This document shows, piece by piece, positions 8,249-16,837 of a stretch of 45,487 nt of DNA. The stretch's first letter is position 1, and each line of letters begins with the position of its first letter. Source of the DNA: Chitinophagaceae bacterium (GTDB lineage Bacteria; Bacteroidota; Bacteroidia; Chitinophagales; Chitinophagaceae); NCBI GenBank assembly GCA_019695015.1, contig JAIBAV010000008.1, forward strand, positions 1-45,487, read 5' to 3'. A program made the translations under genes and the position numbers. Below the pieces are notes generated by a model, which was not told the DNA's origin, made no database searches, and saw only the letters and a program-made list of their open reading frames with translations.

Positions 8249-9409
8249 ATGTTAGAAAAATGGTTTAACTGGCGAACAATTTTATTACTTACTGCAATTA
8301 TTATTGTTGGCAGCAGTATTTTTTATTCCAACTATTTAGCTAAAAAAATTGCTGTAGATGAAAGAAGCAAAATGGAGCAGTGGGCAGAGGCTGTTAGATC
8401 TAATAGCAACCCTGCTTTTACAGAAACTAATTTATCAAGTAAAATACTTACTGAAAACAGTGTAGAAATTCCAATTCTTTTACTTACAGAAAAAGACAGC
8501 TTACTTGATTTCAGGAATATTGATTCAACAAAAATTTTACAGGATAAGAATTATTTAAAAGAAAAAATTAACCAATTCAAAAAATTAAACCAACCAATTG
8601 AATGGATTAACCCATTAGATAGCACTCAAAAAAATAAAGTATTCTATGGAGAAAGCAAACTCTTGAAAGAGGTTCGCTACTTTCCAATGATACAATTATT
8701 GGTTGCAGGTTTGTTTGTTTTAATAATAGTAGCCACACAATATGTTTCGTATAAAAGCACACAAAACCAGGTTTGGGCAGGCTTGGCTAAAGAAACTGCA
8801 CATCAGTTAGGTACTCCAATTTCAAGTTTACAAGGTTGGGTAGAAATGTTGAAAGAAATAAATGGCAATGAAAAAATAGTAAATGAAATAGATAAAGACA
8901 TTAATAGATTATTACTAATATCAGACAGGTTTAGTAAAATTGGTAGTAAGCCCAATATGGAAGAAAAAAATATTATTGAGCAAATTGAAAACATGATAGA
9001 TTATATTAAGAAAAGGGCTGGTGCTAAAGTGTTTTTTAAGTTTGATTCTAATAATGAAACAGATTTACCTGTAATGATTTCGCCACCATTATTTGATTGG
9101 GTAATTGAAAATTTATTAAAAAATGCACTAGATGCTATGGATGGTAAAGGCAATATATCTGTAAAAATTATTGATACAGCAAGTAATATTATTATTGATG
9201 TTTCGGATAATGGAAAAGGAATTAGTAAAAAAAATATTGGAAAAGTTTTTAAACCAGGATTTACTACCAAAAAAAGAGGATGGGGCTTAGGCCTAACTTT
9301 AACCAAAAGAATTATTGAACATTATCATAAAGGACAAATATTTGTACAACATAGTGAGCCTAATATTGGTACTACCTTTAGAATAATGCTTCCTAAAAGT
9401 AACGTTTAA
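8249..9409 (+). CDS. Orphan membrane sensor histidine kinase
   Basis: A 386-residue kinase with two transmembrane segments (about 9-28 and 147-166) flanking a periplasmic sensor of about 115 residues with no recognised fold. The dimerisation/phosphoacceptor box is KETAHQLGTPISSLQGW (His185), the HQLGTP variant common in Bacteroidota. The ATPase domain has the N box ENLLKNALDAM, G1 DNGKGI, F box FKPGFTTK and G2 GWGLGLTLTKR. No HAMP domain is evident between the second membrane segment and the H box. No response regulator is adjacent, so its partner must be encoded elsewhere. The signal sensed is unknown. Confidence 0.92.
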   Translation: MLEKWFNWRTILLLTAIIIVGSSIFYSNYLAKKIAVDERSKMEQWAEAVRSNSNPAFTETNLSSKILTENSVEIPILLLTEKDSLLDFRNIDSTKILQDKNYLKEKINQFKKLNQPIEWINPLDSTQKNKVFYGESKLLKEVRYFPMIQLLVAGLFVLIIVATQYVSYKSTQNQVWAGLAKETAHQLGTPISSLQGWVEMLKEINGNEKIVNEIDKDINRLLLISDRFSKIGSKPNMEEKNIIEQIENMIDYIKKRAGAKVFFKFDSNNETDLPVMISPPLFDWVIENLLKNALDAMDGKGNISVKIIDTASNIIIDVSDNGKGISKKNIGKVFKPGFTTKKRGWGLGLTLTKRIIEHYHKGQIFVQHSEPNIGTTFRIMLPKSNV

Positions 9410-9456
9410 CAAAGCAATTTTACATTTCTATTACTTTTATATGTAACTACAACTCC

Positions 9457-9464
9457 TATTTTTG
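9457..9464 (+). promoter_or_regulatory. -7 promoter element (TATTTTTG) of the M28 peptidase gene
   Basis: Matches TAnnTTTG and ends 17 nt before the ATG at 9482, implying a leader of about 10-13 nt. Confidence 0.45.
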
Positions 9465-9481
9465 TAAAAATTATTTTAAAC

Positions 9482-11143
9482 ATGTACAAACTTTTACTTC
9501 TAATTATATTTATACCATCTATTACACTAAATGCACAAAGCAAAAAGAAGAAGCATAAAAATAAACTTGCTGCTGAACAAAAAATAAATGCTGTACTAAT
9601 TAAAAATCTTCAACAACATGTGCAATATTTAGCTAGCGATTCTTTAGAAGGAAGAAGAACAGGTACAAAGGGTGAAATTGCTGCAATGAATTATATTGTT
9701 AAACAATATACACAAGAAGGTATTGAACCCAAAGGCACTACTGGCTATATTCAAGAATTTGAAATTAATGAAGGAAAAAAAGTAGATGAAAATTCTTATT
9801 TAAAAATTAACAATGTCAACTTGGCTCTACATAAAGATTATTTTCCACTTGCAACAAGTAATAATGGAAAATTTACAACATCTACTGCAGCAATTGCCTT
9901 AAAAGAAATTAGCGAACCTTGGTTTATAGATGTTAAAGAAGAATTAGAAGCCAATAAAAACAATCCACATTTTGATATTAACGTTTATATAAAAGAAGAA
10001 GCAACCAATGCCACTAAAAAAGGAGCATTAGCATTGTTCTTTTACAATTCCTCTAATATCACAGATAATATAATGTTCAATAAAAACGATCCATCTGCTA
10101 TTGAACAAATTCCAATTATATATATTAAGAAAGAAGCTATTGAAAAATATTTTAAAGATGTAAGTGCAACATTCAAATTAGAATATAAAATTGCTATTGC
10201 ACCAAGCATAAGAAAGGCCAGAAATGTAGTAGCTTATATTAACAACCATGCAGCCAATACAATTATTCTTGGAGCACATTATGACCACTTAGGATATGGC
10301 GAAGATAAAAATGCTTTAGATGCTTTACATGAAGTGCACAATGGTGCAGATGATAATGCTAGTGGCACTGCAGCTTTAATAGAGTTAGCTAAAATGCTTA
10401 AGCATTCCAATGCAAAAAATAATAATTATTTATTCATTCATTTTAGTGGAGAGGAGTTAGGATTGTTTGGTAGTAAATACTGGATTGAAAACCCTTCTAT
10501 AAATATTACTCCAAACTATATGATTAATATGGATATGGTTGGTAGGTATGATACAGCCCATAAACTTACCATAGGAGGGTATGGAACATCTCCAGTTTGG
10601 GATAATATTTTTACCACTATAAGTAATAAAAATTTAATTCTAAAATTTGATAGCTCTGGAAGTGGCCCTAGCGACCATGCCAGTTTTTACAGAGCAAATA
10701 TTCCAGTATTATTCTTTTTTACAGGAAGCCATTCCGATTATCACAAAACAACAGATGATTGGGAAAAAATTAATTTTACTGCACAAAAAGATATTATACA
10801 CCTAATTTATAATATTGTTGATGCAACAAACAACAAAGGCAAATTAGCATTTACTAAAACAAGAGAACCTAAAGTGGGCAAAGCAAAATTCTCTGTTAGC
10901 TTAGGCGTAATACCAGATTATGGCTATACTGGAACTGGTTTAAGAATAGAAGGAGTAAGCCCAGGAAAATTAGCTGAAAAAATTGGTTTACAAGCCGGAG
11001 ATGTTTTACTACAATTAGGTGAATACAAATTTGTAGATGTAAACAGCTATATGGAGGCATTAAGCAAATTTAAAAAAGGAGACGCAACCAAACTTACAAT
11101 TAAACGAGGCGATAAAGAAATGAGTTTTGATATAGTGTTTTAA
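9482..11143 (+). CDS. Exported M28-family zinc aminopeptidase with C-terminal PDZ domain
   Basis: A 553-residue protein with a Sec signal (about residues 1-18, ending LNA-Q). The M28 zinc site is complete: H266 in GAHYDHLG, D290 in HNGADDNASG, catalytic/ligand E324-E325 in SGEELGLFGS, D351 in NMDMVGR and H421 in SDYHKTTDD. A PA-like insert separates the signal from the catalytic core, and a PDZ domain (about 460-553, with LGVIPDYGYTGTGLRIEGVSPGKLAEKIGLQAGDVLLQLGE-like content) ends the protein. It would release N-terminal amino acids from peptides in the periplasm or outside the cell. The M28-PDZ arrangement is common in Bacteroidota. Confidence 0.92.
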   Translation: MYKLLLLIIFIPSITLNAQSKKKKHKNKLAAEQKINAVLIKNLQQHVQYLASDSLEGRRTGTKGEIAAMNYIVKQYTQEGIEPKGTTGYIQEFEINEGKKVDENSYLKINNVNLALHKDYFPLATSNNGKFTTSTAAIALKEISEPWFIDVKEELEANKNNPHFDINVYIKEEATNATKKGALALFFYNSSNITDNIMFNKNDPSAIEQIPIIYIKKEAIEKYFKDVSATFKLEYKIAIAPSIRKARNVVAYINNHAANTIILGAHYDHLGYGEDKNALDALHEVHNGADDNASGTAALIELAKMLKHSNAKNNNYLFIHFSGEELGLFGSKYWIENPSINITPNYMINMDMVGRYDTAHKLTIGGYGTSPVWDNIFTTISNKNLILKFDSSGSGPSDHASFYRANIPVLFFFTGSHSDYHKTTDDWEKINFTAQKDIIHLIYNIVDATNNKGKLAFTKTREPKVGKAKFSVSLGVIPDYGYTGTGLRIEGVSPGKLAEKIGLQAGDVLLQLGEYKFVDVNSYMEALSKFKKGDATKLTIKRGDKEMSFDIVF

Positions 11144-11166
11144 AAAATAACTTAAATCTGCTTATA

Positions 11167-12315
11167 ATGAATATAGGTTTTGAGGCTAAAAGAGCCTATA
11201 CCAATAATACAGGTTTAGGACATTATAGTCGTACTTTAATTACTTCTTTAGCAACTTATTTTGCTAACCATCAATATTATTTATTTACACCAAAGCTCAG
11301 TAATTTTTTTAATACTTCATCTTTCCAGAATATACAAACCATTGTACCCACTAGCTTTCCTGCAACATTATTTACAGCTATATGGCGTAGCAGTTGGGTA
11401 AAAAAAGATTTAAAAAAATTAAATATTCAATTGTATCATGGCTTGAGTCACGAAATTCCTTTAGGTATTCAACATACTAATATTGCATCTGTAGTTACCA
11501 TGCATGATTTAATTTTTGAAAGGTATCAAGAGCAATATAATTCAATGGATGTAAAAATTTACCGAAATAAATTTAAAAATGCTTGTAAAAATTCAAATAA
11601 AATTATTGCCATAAGCAAGCAAACTAAAGCCGATTTAATAGATTTTTATAAAATAGAAGAAGAAAAAATTGCTATTTGTTATCAAAGCTGTAACCCCATT
11701 TTTGCACAACAAGAAACTAAAGAAACGCTAGAAACCATTAAGCAATTTTATCAGCTACCCAACAAATATTTTTTGTATGTAGGTTCCATTATAGAAAGAA
11801 AGAATTTGTTGCTCATTTGTAAAGCATTAAAAATGCTACAACCTGCCATAAAAATTCCATTAGTAGTAATAGGAGAAGGGGGAGCATACAAAAAAATTAT
11901 AAAACAATTTATTTTTTCGAATGGCTTAGAAAATGATGTAATCTTTTTGTCAGAAAAATATACTAATGATTCTTTTAAAACTGCAAAAGATTTTCCTGCT
12001 ATATACCAACAAGCAATTGCGTTAATTTACCCATCTATTTTTGAAGGATTTGGAATACCTGTTTTAGAAGCATTATGGAGTAAAACTCCTGTAATTACAA
12101 GTAATGTATCTTGCATGCCAGAAACTGGTGGTGATGCTGCCATGTATGTAAACCCTTACAGCGAAATGGAAATGGCTAATGCAATGGAAGAAATTTATAA
12201 AAACGATAGTTTAAGAGAAAGTATGATAGTAAAAGGTATTTCTCATGCTCAAAACTTTACCCAAGAAAAATGTGCATCCGAAGTTTTTAAAGTATATAAG
12301 CAAATAATAAATTAA
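11167..12315 (+). CDS. GT4-family (GT-B fold) glycosyltransferase
   Basis: A 382-residue cytosolic or membrane-associated glycosyltransferase. The N-terminal acceptor domain begins NIGFEAKRAYTNNTGLGHYSR; the C-terminal nucleotide-sugar domain shows LYVGSIIERKN, VVIGEGG and the E-x7-E motif in YPSIFEGFGIPVLEAL, followed by TSNVSCMPETGGDAAMYV. These are features of GT4 retaining enzymes, often acting on mannose, glucose or related sugars in envelope polysaccharides. The donor and acceptor cannot be read from the sequence. It is not inside a polysaccharide cluster; the next gene, tsaC-like, starts 2 nt after its stop, so they are probably co-transcribed. Confidence 0.9.
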   Translation: MNIGFEAKRAYTNNTGLGHYSRTLITSLATYFANHQYYLFTPKLSNFFNTSSFQNIQTIVPTSFPATLFTAIWRSSWVKKDLKKLNIQLYHGLSHEIPLGIQHTNIASVVTMHDLIFERYQEQYNSMDVKIYRNKFKNACKNSNKIIAISKQTKADLIDFYKIEEEKIAICYQSCNPIFAQQETKETLETIKQFYQLPNKYFLYVGSIIERKNLLLICKALKMLQPAIKIPLVVIGEGGAYKKIIKQFIFSNGLENDVIFLSEKYTNDSFKTAKDFPAIYQQAIALIYPSIFEGFGIPVLEALWSKTPVITSNVSCMPETGGDAAMYVNPYSEMEMANAMEEIYKNDSLRESMIVKGISHAQNFTQEKCASEVFKVYKQIIN

Positions 12316-12317
12316 TA

Positions 12318-12881
12318 GTGAATTTTAACTCTGATATAGAAGCATGCTTACACATTTTACATAATGGAGGCATTATTTTATACCCAACAGATACCATTTG
12401 GGGTATTGGTTGTGATGCTACTAATGAAGATGCAGTGGAAAAAATTATACAATTAAAACAAAGAGTAGCAAATAAAAATTTTATTGTATTAGTAAGCGAT
12501 GAAAAAGAACTAATGCAATACGTAGCAGCCTTAGATTTAGAAATATTTAATTATTTAGAAACACAAAAAAAACCAACAACTGTTATTTATCATCAAGCAA
12601 TTGGTTTAGCAAATAGTGTAATTGCCGAAGATGGCTCTGTGGCTATAAGAATTTGTAAAGATGAATTTTGTAAAACACTTATTAAAAGATTTAGAAAACC
12701 AATAGTAAGTACATCTGCCAATATTAGCAACCAACCTTCCCCAAAATTATTTTTAGATATAAGCAACGAAATAAAAAATGGAGTTGATTATGTGGTTGCT
12801 CATAAACAAAATGATCAAACACCCTCAACTCCATCTTCAATTATTGAATGGAAAAATGGCGAAATAATTAACGTACGTTAA
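12318..12881 (+). CDS. tsaC: Threonylcarbamoyl-AMP synthase (TsaC/Sua5/YrdC)
   Basis: A 187-residue YrdC-fold protein making threonylcarbamoyl-AMP from threonine, bicarbonate and ATP for the t6A37 tRNA modification. Marks are GGIILYPTDTIWGIGCDA, the basic IQLKQR segment, PTTVIY, VAIRICKDEF and PIVSTSANISNQPSP. It is the short form without the C-terminal Sua5 domain. The start is GTG at 12318, 2 nt after the glycosyltransferase stop; no in-frame ATG lies near the beginning of the conserved sequence. The other t6A genes are not in the window. Confidence 0.92.
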   Translation: MNFNSDIEACLHILHNGGIILYPTDTIWGIGCDATNEDAVEKIIQLKQRVANKNFIVLVSDEKELMQYVAALDLEIFNYLETQKKPTTVIYHQAIGLANSVIAEDGSVAIRICKDEFCKTLIKRFRKPIVSTSANISNQPSPKLFLDISNEIKNGVDYVVAHKQNDQTPSTPSSIIEWKNGEIINVR

Positions 12882-12893
12882 TCATTAAAGTAA

Positions 12894-13097
12894 TTAAATA
12901 TTATTTCTATTTTGTTTCCTTTTATCTCTTAATTTCTTTGCTCCTAAACCAGCTCCTGCAGCTAACAATAAAGTTAAACCACCATCTACAGGTATATCAT
13001 CTTCAGGATCAGGAAAATTATCCTGTGCCATTACTGGTATTGCTATTAGCATAACTATTGCTAAAATTCCTGTTAGTCTTAATAGCTTTGTTTTCAT
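12894..13097 (-). CDS. Small PID-CTERM sorting-domain protein
   Basis: A 67-residue exported protein: Sec signal (about 1-24, ending VMA-Q), a short linker, then DFPDPEDD-like residues leading to DIPVDGGLTLLLAAGAGLGAKKLRDKRK. This C-terminus (P-x-D-G-G, a hydrophobic stretch, a basic tail) is the PID-CTERM signal, a proposed surface-sorting tag of Bacteroidota. The mature part is essentially only the tag, so the gene may encode a minimal surface or membrane peptide; its function is unknown. The 11-mer AAAACTAAAAG lies 4 nt upstream of its ATG and also precedes the T9SS gene at 16767. It converges with tsaC, leaving 12 nt between stops. Confidence 0.8.
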   Translation of the reverse strand: MKTKLLRLTGILAIVMLIAIPVMAQDNFPDPEDDIPVDGGLTLLLAAGAGLGAKKLRDKRKQNRNNI

Positions 13098-13206
13098 ATC
13101 TCTTTTAGTTTTAAGTGCTTCGTAGTAAAAGTAAACAACGAATTATAATTAATTAAATTTTATTTTTCTTTTTATGTCATGTTGAATAAAGCGAAACAAA
13201 AACCAA

Positions 13207-13287
13207 TGTCATGTTGAGCAAAGCGAAACATCTACTTGTGCTTCATTACTGCTGCTCAGGAGATTCTTCGCTTCGCTCAGAATGACA
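13207..13287. repeat. Palindromic interspersed element, copy A
   Basis: The left arm starts TGTCATGTTGAGCAAAGCGA (13207) and runs into ACATCT; the right arm (13261-13287) is the near reverse complement, containing TTCGCTTCGCTCAGAATGAC. The arms are about 27 nt and could fold into one long imperfect hairpin. Related arms of this TCATTCTGAGC-GAAGCGAA type are scattered in intergenic DNA of many Bacteroidota, as far as I recall. Confidence 0.8.
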
Positions 13288-13333
13288 TTAATGAGGAGCT
13301 CAGAATGACATTAATGAGGAGCTCAGAATGACA
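13288..13333. repeat. 23-bp tandem duplication
   Basis: Two adjacent identical 23-nt units (13288-13310 and 13311-13333), each with TTAATGAGGAGCTCAGAATG. They look like local amplification of the right-arm end of the palindromic element. Confidence 0.85.
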
Positions 13334-13365
13334 TGAAATGATGAATCTGTTTGTGTTCTTCCTAT

Positions 13366-13395
13366 TGTCATGTTGAGCAAAGCAATACCAAAAGC
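13366..13395. repeat. Partial left arm of the palindromic element
   Basis: TGTCATGTTGAGCAAAGC is followed by AATACCAAAAGC instead of the usual GAAACATCT, so this is a truncated or diverged arm. A similar lone arm (TGTCATGTTGAATAAAGCGA) is at 13175-13199. Confidence 0.7.
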
Positions 13396-13397
13396 AC

Positions 13398-13466
13398 TGT
13401 CATGTTGAGCAAAGCGAAACATCTACTTATGTTTTATTAAGATTCTTCGCTTCGCTCAGAATGACA
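13398..13466. repeat. Palindromic interspersed element, copy B
   Basis: Left arm 13398-13427 and right arm 13441-13466 repeat copy A almost exactly (ATCTACTT then ATTCTTCGCTTCGCTCAGAA), with a shorter loop. A degenerate extra arm end follows at 13468-13487, reaching within 11 nt of the T9SS gene stop, where a long hairpin may also act as its transcript end. Confidence 0.8.
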
Positions 13467-13497
13467 TGAATGAGACTCAGAATTACATTTTTATTTT

Positions 13498-16400
13498 TTA
13501 GTTCTTTATCAATTTTTCTATGCTTCTATTGCCTTTGCTATCTGTTACTTCTACTAAATATGTGCCGGCTGTTAGCCTGCCTATATTCATTTGGCTTGTA
13601 CCTGCATTGGCTTTGTATTGCATTACTACCTTGCCTGCCATATCGGTTACACTTATGCTGTAAGCTTTATTATCGGCTGTTTGTGGTAATAATATGCTTA
13701 CTTGCTGGCTGGCTGGGTTTGGATACATTTTAATGCTTTGTGTTAACAATGGCTGTACTCTTTGGCTAAACACTAAACTAAATCTTTCTGAACCTTTAGT
13801 TGCTGCATTGTTTACATCTACACTAAATACATATTCCGGATTTGCTTTTACATCTTGTGTTACTTTGGCTAAATGATCTACCAAATAAATATCGGCTCCT
13901 GCAAAGTCTTCGTATTGGCTAAAGCGTAAACTATAGTTGCCACTTTGGGTTGCTCCTACATTCAACCATACTTCATCATTGCTTAAGCTACTTAAACTTC
14001 TGGTTTGTACGGCTGTGTGGGTGCTGCCTTTTAAACTGGTGATATATGTATCATAGTTCATACTTGGTATATCTTTTTTACCAATACTTGTATTACTTAT
14101 TGTAGCATCGTTGGCATAACGTATTACCACTTCATCTATCTGGCTGTCTTTGTTTAAGCTTATTCTTACTCTGTCTTTAGTATTAGCTTTAAAATATCCT
14201 GCTGTGCCTTCTGTATCTTTTTGGCTTTCGGTATAGTTTAATGTAATATCGCCTGCTACTAAGGATTGTACAAATACTGCCTGGCCACTGGCAATGGTAT
14301 TGCCTTTGGCATCATCATAGCCTGAACCTCCTGTAAAACTAACTCCATCCCAATAGCTATAAACACCTGCTGCACTTGCTGGTATATACACTGCATAGTT
14401 GGTGTTAATGCTGCTACTGTTGGCTGTTTGTAAACCACTAAAGCTTAGGGCACTTGGGTATGGGTTACCTACTAATACATAGTTGTTAATTCCTACATTA
14501 GGATAAGTAATACTAAAGCTTCCCATATTTTTATCTGAATTGCTGATTGCTCCTGTTGATTTAAGCGTAACAGCACTTGGTACCATGTTTACACCATTTA
14601 ATAAATCGCAACCTAAACTTCTGTCACCTCTTACATTTACCCTAAAGCCTTTTCCTGACATTAGGTTATCTGAGTATGTACTTGCTACTGCTGTCCAACG
14701 GCTGCCCGGAGTGCCTGCTGCATTGTAAGTATAAATACTAGAAGTATTGGTTTCTGTTGCATCAAAGCCATTGCTGTGGGCTGTAGGAGTAGGGCAAATA
14801 GCTCCTCCTGTACCTGCTCCTGTAATGTGTATTTGTTGCTGCCAACTATTGGCTAAACTTTGTGTTACAGGGCTACTTAATAAACTCCATTTTCTGGTTG
14901 CTTTTGCAGGTATAAAGCGTTCTACTGTAATATTACCACTAATAATACCTGTTGTAATAGGAGCTATACGGGCTGTTCTGGTTGCATCTGATTTTAATAC
15001 TACCATACCTCCTGTAGTTAAAGTTCCATCTTGAACATCCAGAGTATTAGTTATATTTAATTTACCACCGGCTACTTGCAACACTAATCCTATTGTATTA
15101 TTTAAGGTAACATTATTTAAGGTAATTGCAGTATCTCCAATATTAAAATTTTGAAGATTATTACCATTAAACAATAATGTTCCGGTAAAGCCATTTAAAT
15201 TCCATCTAACATCGTTACCTATAAATAAATGTCCTTTAACTGTAAAAGTACCTGAGCCAGAAGCTGAAGGACGCCAAACACCCGACTCACTTATTAGAGA
15301 AAGATTTGAATAAGTTTTACCTGAGATTGAAGGAGTAATCCCTAAGGTGGAACTACCTCTATATGTAAAGTATGAACCATCCTCTAAAGTGGCACTGTTT
15401 AATGCACTGGAAATACCGGAAGTTGTATTTTGAATAAAAGAAGCATTATCATTTACCTGCCAAGTTGCTCCACTACCAATAGTTAATGTTCCTTGATTTA
15501 AAACTGTTCCTCCAATTGTAATTATAAAATCTTTTGTTCCTGCATCGCCATCATTGACAATAGTAAATGTTTTTGATGCTAAGATATTTACAATACCATC
15601 TACTCGTAGTTTACTTACACTTACAGAAGCATCTACATTTAATTCATGAATACCTTGAACTACGATAGAAGCTGCATTATTATCTGGTGCTAAAGTAGCT
15701 ACCATCCAGGTTGCGCTATCGTGGCTGCTTTCCCAAGATGAAATACTACTCCAATTTCCAAGCGATGTATTGGATCTAAAATGGTCGGTAATAATTGATG
15801 CATCTGCAACAATAATAGATGCAGTGGTTGCCTGTGTTAAAGAGCCAGACGAAGCAGTTAATGTATAAGTACCTGGTGCATCAAATTTTAAATCGTTAAA
15901 AGTAGCAATTCCGCTAATAGGTGTTTTTACTAAAGTACCAGTTAAATTACCTGGGCCAGAAGCTTTAGAAATAGTAATATCTGTTGTATAAGTATTATCA
16001 ACACTTATTCCATCAATTGCCACTGCCTTTACATTAAAACTAGCTAAAGAAATATTAGGAATACCGGTAGTTGGTGCATTTTGATATATAAGCTGAGTAG
16101 CAGGACCACCACCTCCACCCGGTGTAGAAGTTACAGTTAAGTTATCTATAGTTATTTTTGGTCTTGACCCAGTTGCACCTCCTGTACCATTATGATAATA
16201 AAACCTAAATTTCACAGTACTAGCATTATTTAGAGCAGCAGGCAAACTAACTGAAATAGCTGCAGATTTTGCAACATTATTAAATACTGTAAAGGGTAAA
16301 TCAGTTCCTGTTAATTCAGTCCAGGTTGTACCATCTGTAGAATAATAAACTCTTAGTGTAGCACTTCTACCACCAGTTCCATTGTTAATTTTATCGGCAT

Positions 16401-16767
16401 CAAACGAAAGTGTTCCAGCATTTCTACCAGAAAAATCTAAATTCAAATCACAAGCAACTGCAGATGTATTATCTGAACTACCTGTAGATAAAAAAACGAG
16501 TTTTGTAGAAGGGTTAACATCATAACCAATTGCTGGACTAGTAGTAACTACTGCTAAAGTGCCATTGGAAGCTACTGTTCTTTTAGTTGAAGCAGGTATA
16601 GAGCCAATTGCCTCTGAGGGTAAGCCATTCCAATTAGTTGCATAACCACTCCAATTATTAAAGTCTTGTGTATAATCTCCAGATGACAGTGAGTAGTAGG
16701 TTTGGCCATTAGTTTTTGTAGCAAAAGCTAAAACAATAAGGCAAAAAAATAAGTAAAATTTTTTCAT
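13498..16767 (-). CDS. Large secreted protein with T9SS type A sorting domain
   Basis: A 1089-residue protein with a Sec signal (about 1-21, ending TNG-Q) and a C-terminal type A sorting domain (about 1012-1089): KMYPNPASQQVSILLP, then SVTDMAGKVV and AGTYLVEVTDSKG, ending in a basic KLIKN. The middle has beta-rich modules: a lamin-tail-like or jelly-roll N-terminal domain (about 25-215), a Big-like domain after a Gly/Pro linker (about 222-320), then Ser/Thr/Asn-rich beta-helix-like sequence (GGTVLNQGTLTIGSGATW) and a region seen in many such cargo proteins (PITTGIISGNITVERFIP). It would be exported and surface-attached by T9SS. No catalytic motif is recognised; adhesion is a guess. GC rises toward the 3' part, unlike neighbours. 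Confidence 0.9.
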   Translation of the reverse strand: MKKFYLFFCLIVLAFATKTNGQTYYSLSSGDYTQDFNNWSGYATNWNGLPSEAIGSIPASTKRTVASNGTLAVVTTSPAIGYDVNPSTKLVFLSTGSSDNTSAVACDLNLDFSGRNAGTLSFDADKINNGTGGRSATLRVYYSTDGTTWTELTGTDLPFTVFNNVAKSAAISVSLPAALNNASTVKFRFYYHNGTGGATGSRPKITIDNLTVTSTPGGGGGPATQLIYQNAPTTGIPNISLASFNVKAVAIDGISVDNTYTTDITISKASGPGNLTGTLVKTPISGIATFNDLKFDAPGTYTLTASSGSLTQATTASIIVADASIITDHFRSNTSLGNWSSISSWESSHDSATWMVATLAPDNNAASIVVQGIHELNVDASVSVSKLRVDGIVNILASKTFTIVNDGDAGTKDFIITIGGTVLNQGTLTIGSGATWQVNDNASFIQNTTSGISSALNSATLEDGSYFTYRGSSTLGITPSISGKTYSNLSLISESGVWRPSASGSGTFTVKGHLFIGNDVRWNLNGFTGTLLFNGNNLQNFNIGDTAITLNNVTLNNTIGLVLQVAGGKLNITNTLDVQDGTLTTGGMVVLKSDATRTARIAPITTGIISGNITVERFIPAKATRKWSLLSSPVTQSLANSWQQQIHITGAGTGGAICPTPTAHSNGFDATETNTSSIYTYNAAGTPGSRWTAVASTYSDNLMSGKGFRVNVRGDRSLGCDLLNGVNMVPSAVTLKSTGAISNSDKNMGSFSITYPNVGINNYVLVGNPYPSALSFSGLQTANSSSINTNYAVYIPASAAGVYSYWDGVSFTGGSGYDDAKGNTIASGQAVFVQSLVAGDITLNYTESQKDTEGTAGYFKANTKDRVRISLNKDSQIDEVVIRYANDATISNTSIGKKDIPSMNYDTYITSLKGSTHTAVQTRSLSSLSNDEVWLNVGATQSGNYSLRFSQYEDFAGADIYLVDHLAKVTQDVKANPEYVFSVDVNNAATKGSERFSLVFSQRVQPLLTQSIKMYPNPASQQVSILLPQTADNKAYSISVTDMAGKVVMQYKANAGTSQMNIGRLTAGTYLVEVTDSKGNRSIEKLIKN

Positions 16768-16804
16768 AATGTTCCTTTTAGTTTTTGAAATAATAGTTAT
16801 TGTT

Positions 16805-16837
16805 CAAAAGTATAACTATAAAGTAAGGGGGGTGCAA
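16805..16837 (-). promoter_or_regulatory. Promoter of the T9SS cargo gene
   Basis: On the minus strand, TTG (16835-16837) is followed after 22 nt by TACTTTTG (16805-16812), a -33/-7 pair of the Bacteroidota type. The leader would be about 33 nt and includes AAAACTAAAAG just before the ATG. Confidence 0.55.

Larger units (their letters stand above)
13098..13497. other. 400-bp intergenic region filled with repeats
   Basis: This gap lies between the T9SS gene's 3' end and the start of the PID-CTERM gene. It holds the PID-CTERM leader (about 13098-13140), one lone arm at 13175-13199, two inverted composite elements, a 23-bp tandem pair and partial arms. I find no credible coding sequence here. 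Confidence 0.8.

Noticed and set aside
13175-13487. Possible CRISPR array in the repeat-filled gap
   Set aside because: The repeat units are not evenly spaced, they include both orientations forming inverted arms, spacers are absent or identical, and no cas gene is near.
13470-13876. Hydrophobic plus-strand reading frames opposite the T9SS gene
   Set aside because: They are antisense shadows of the T9SS sorting domain, which has a clear family signature on the minus strand; the plus frames show only Leu/Cys-rich low-complexity sequence.
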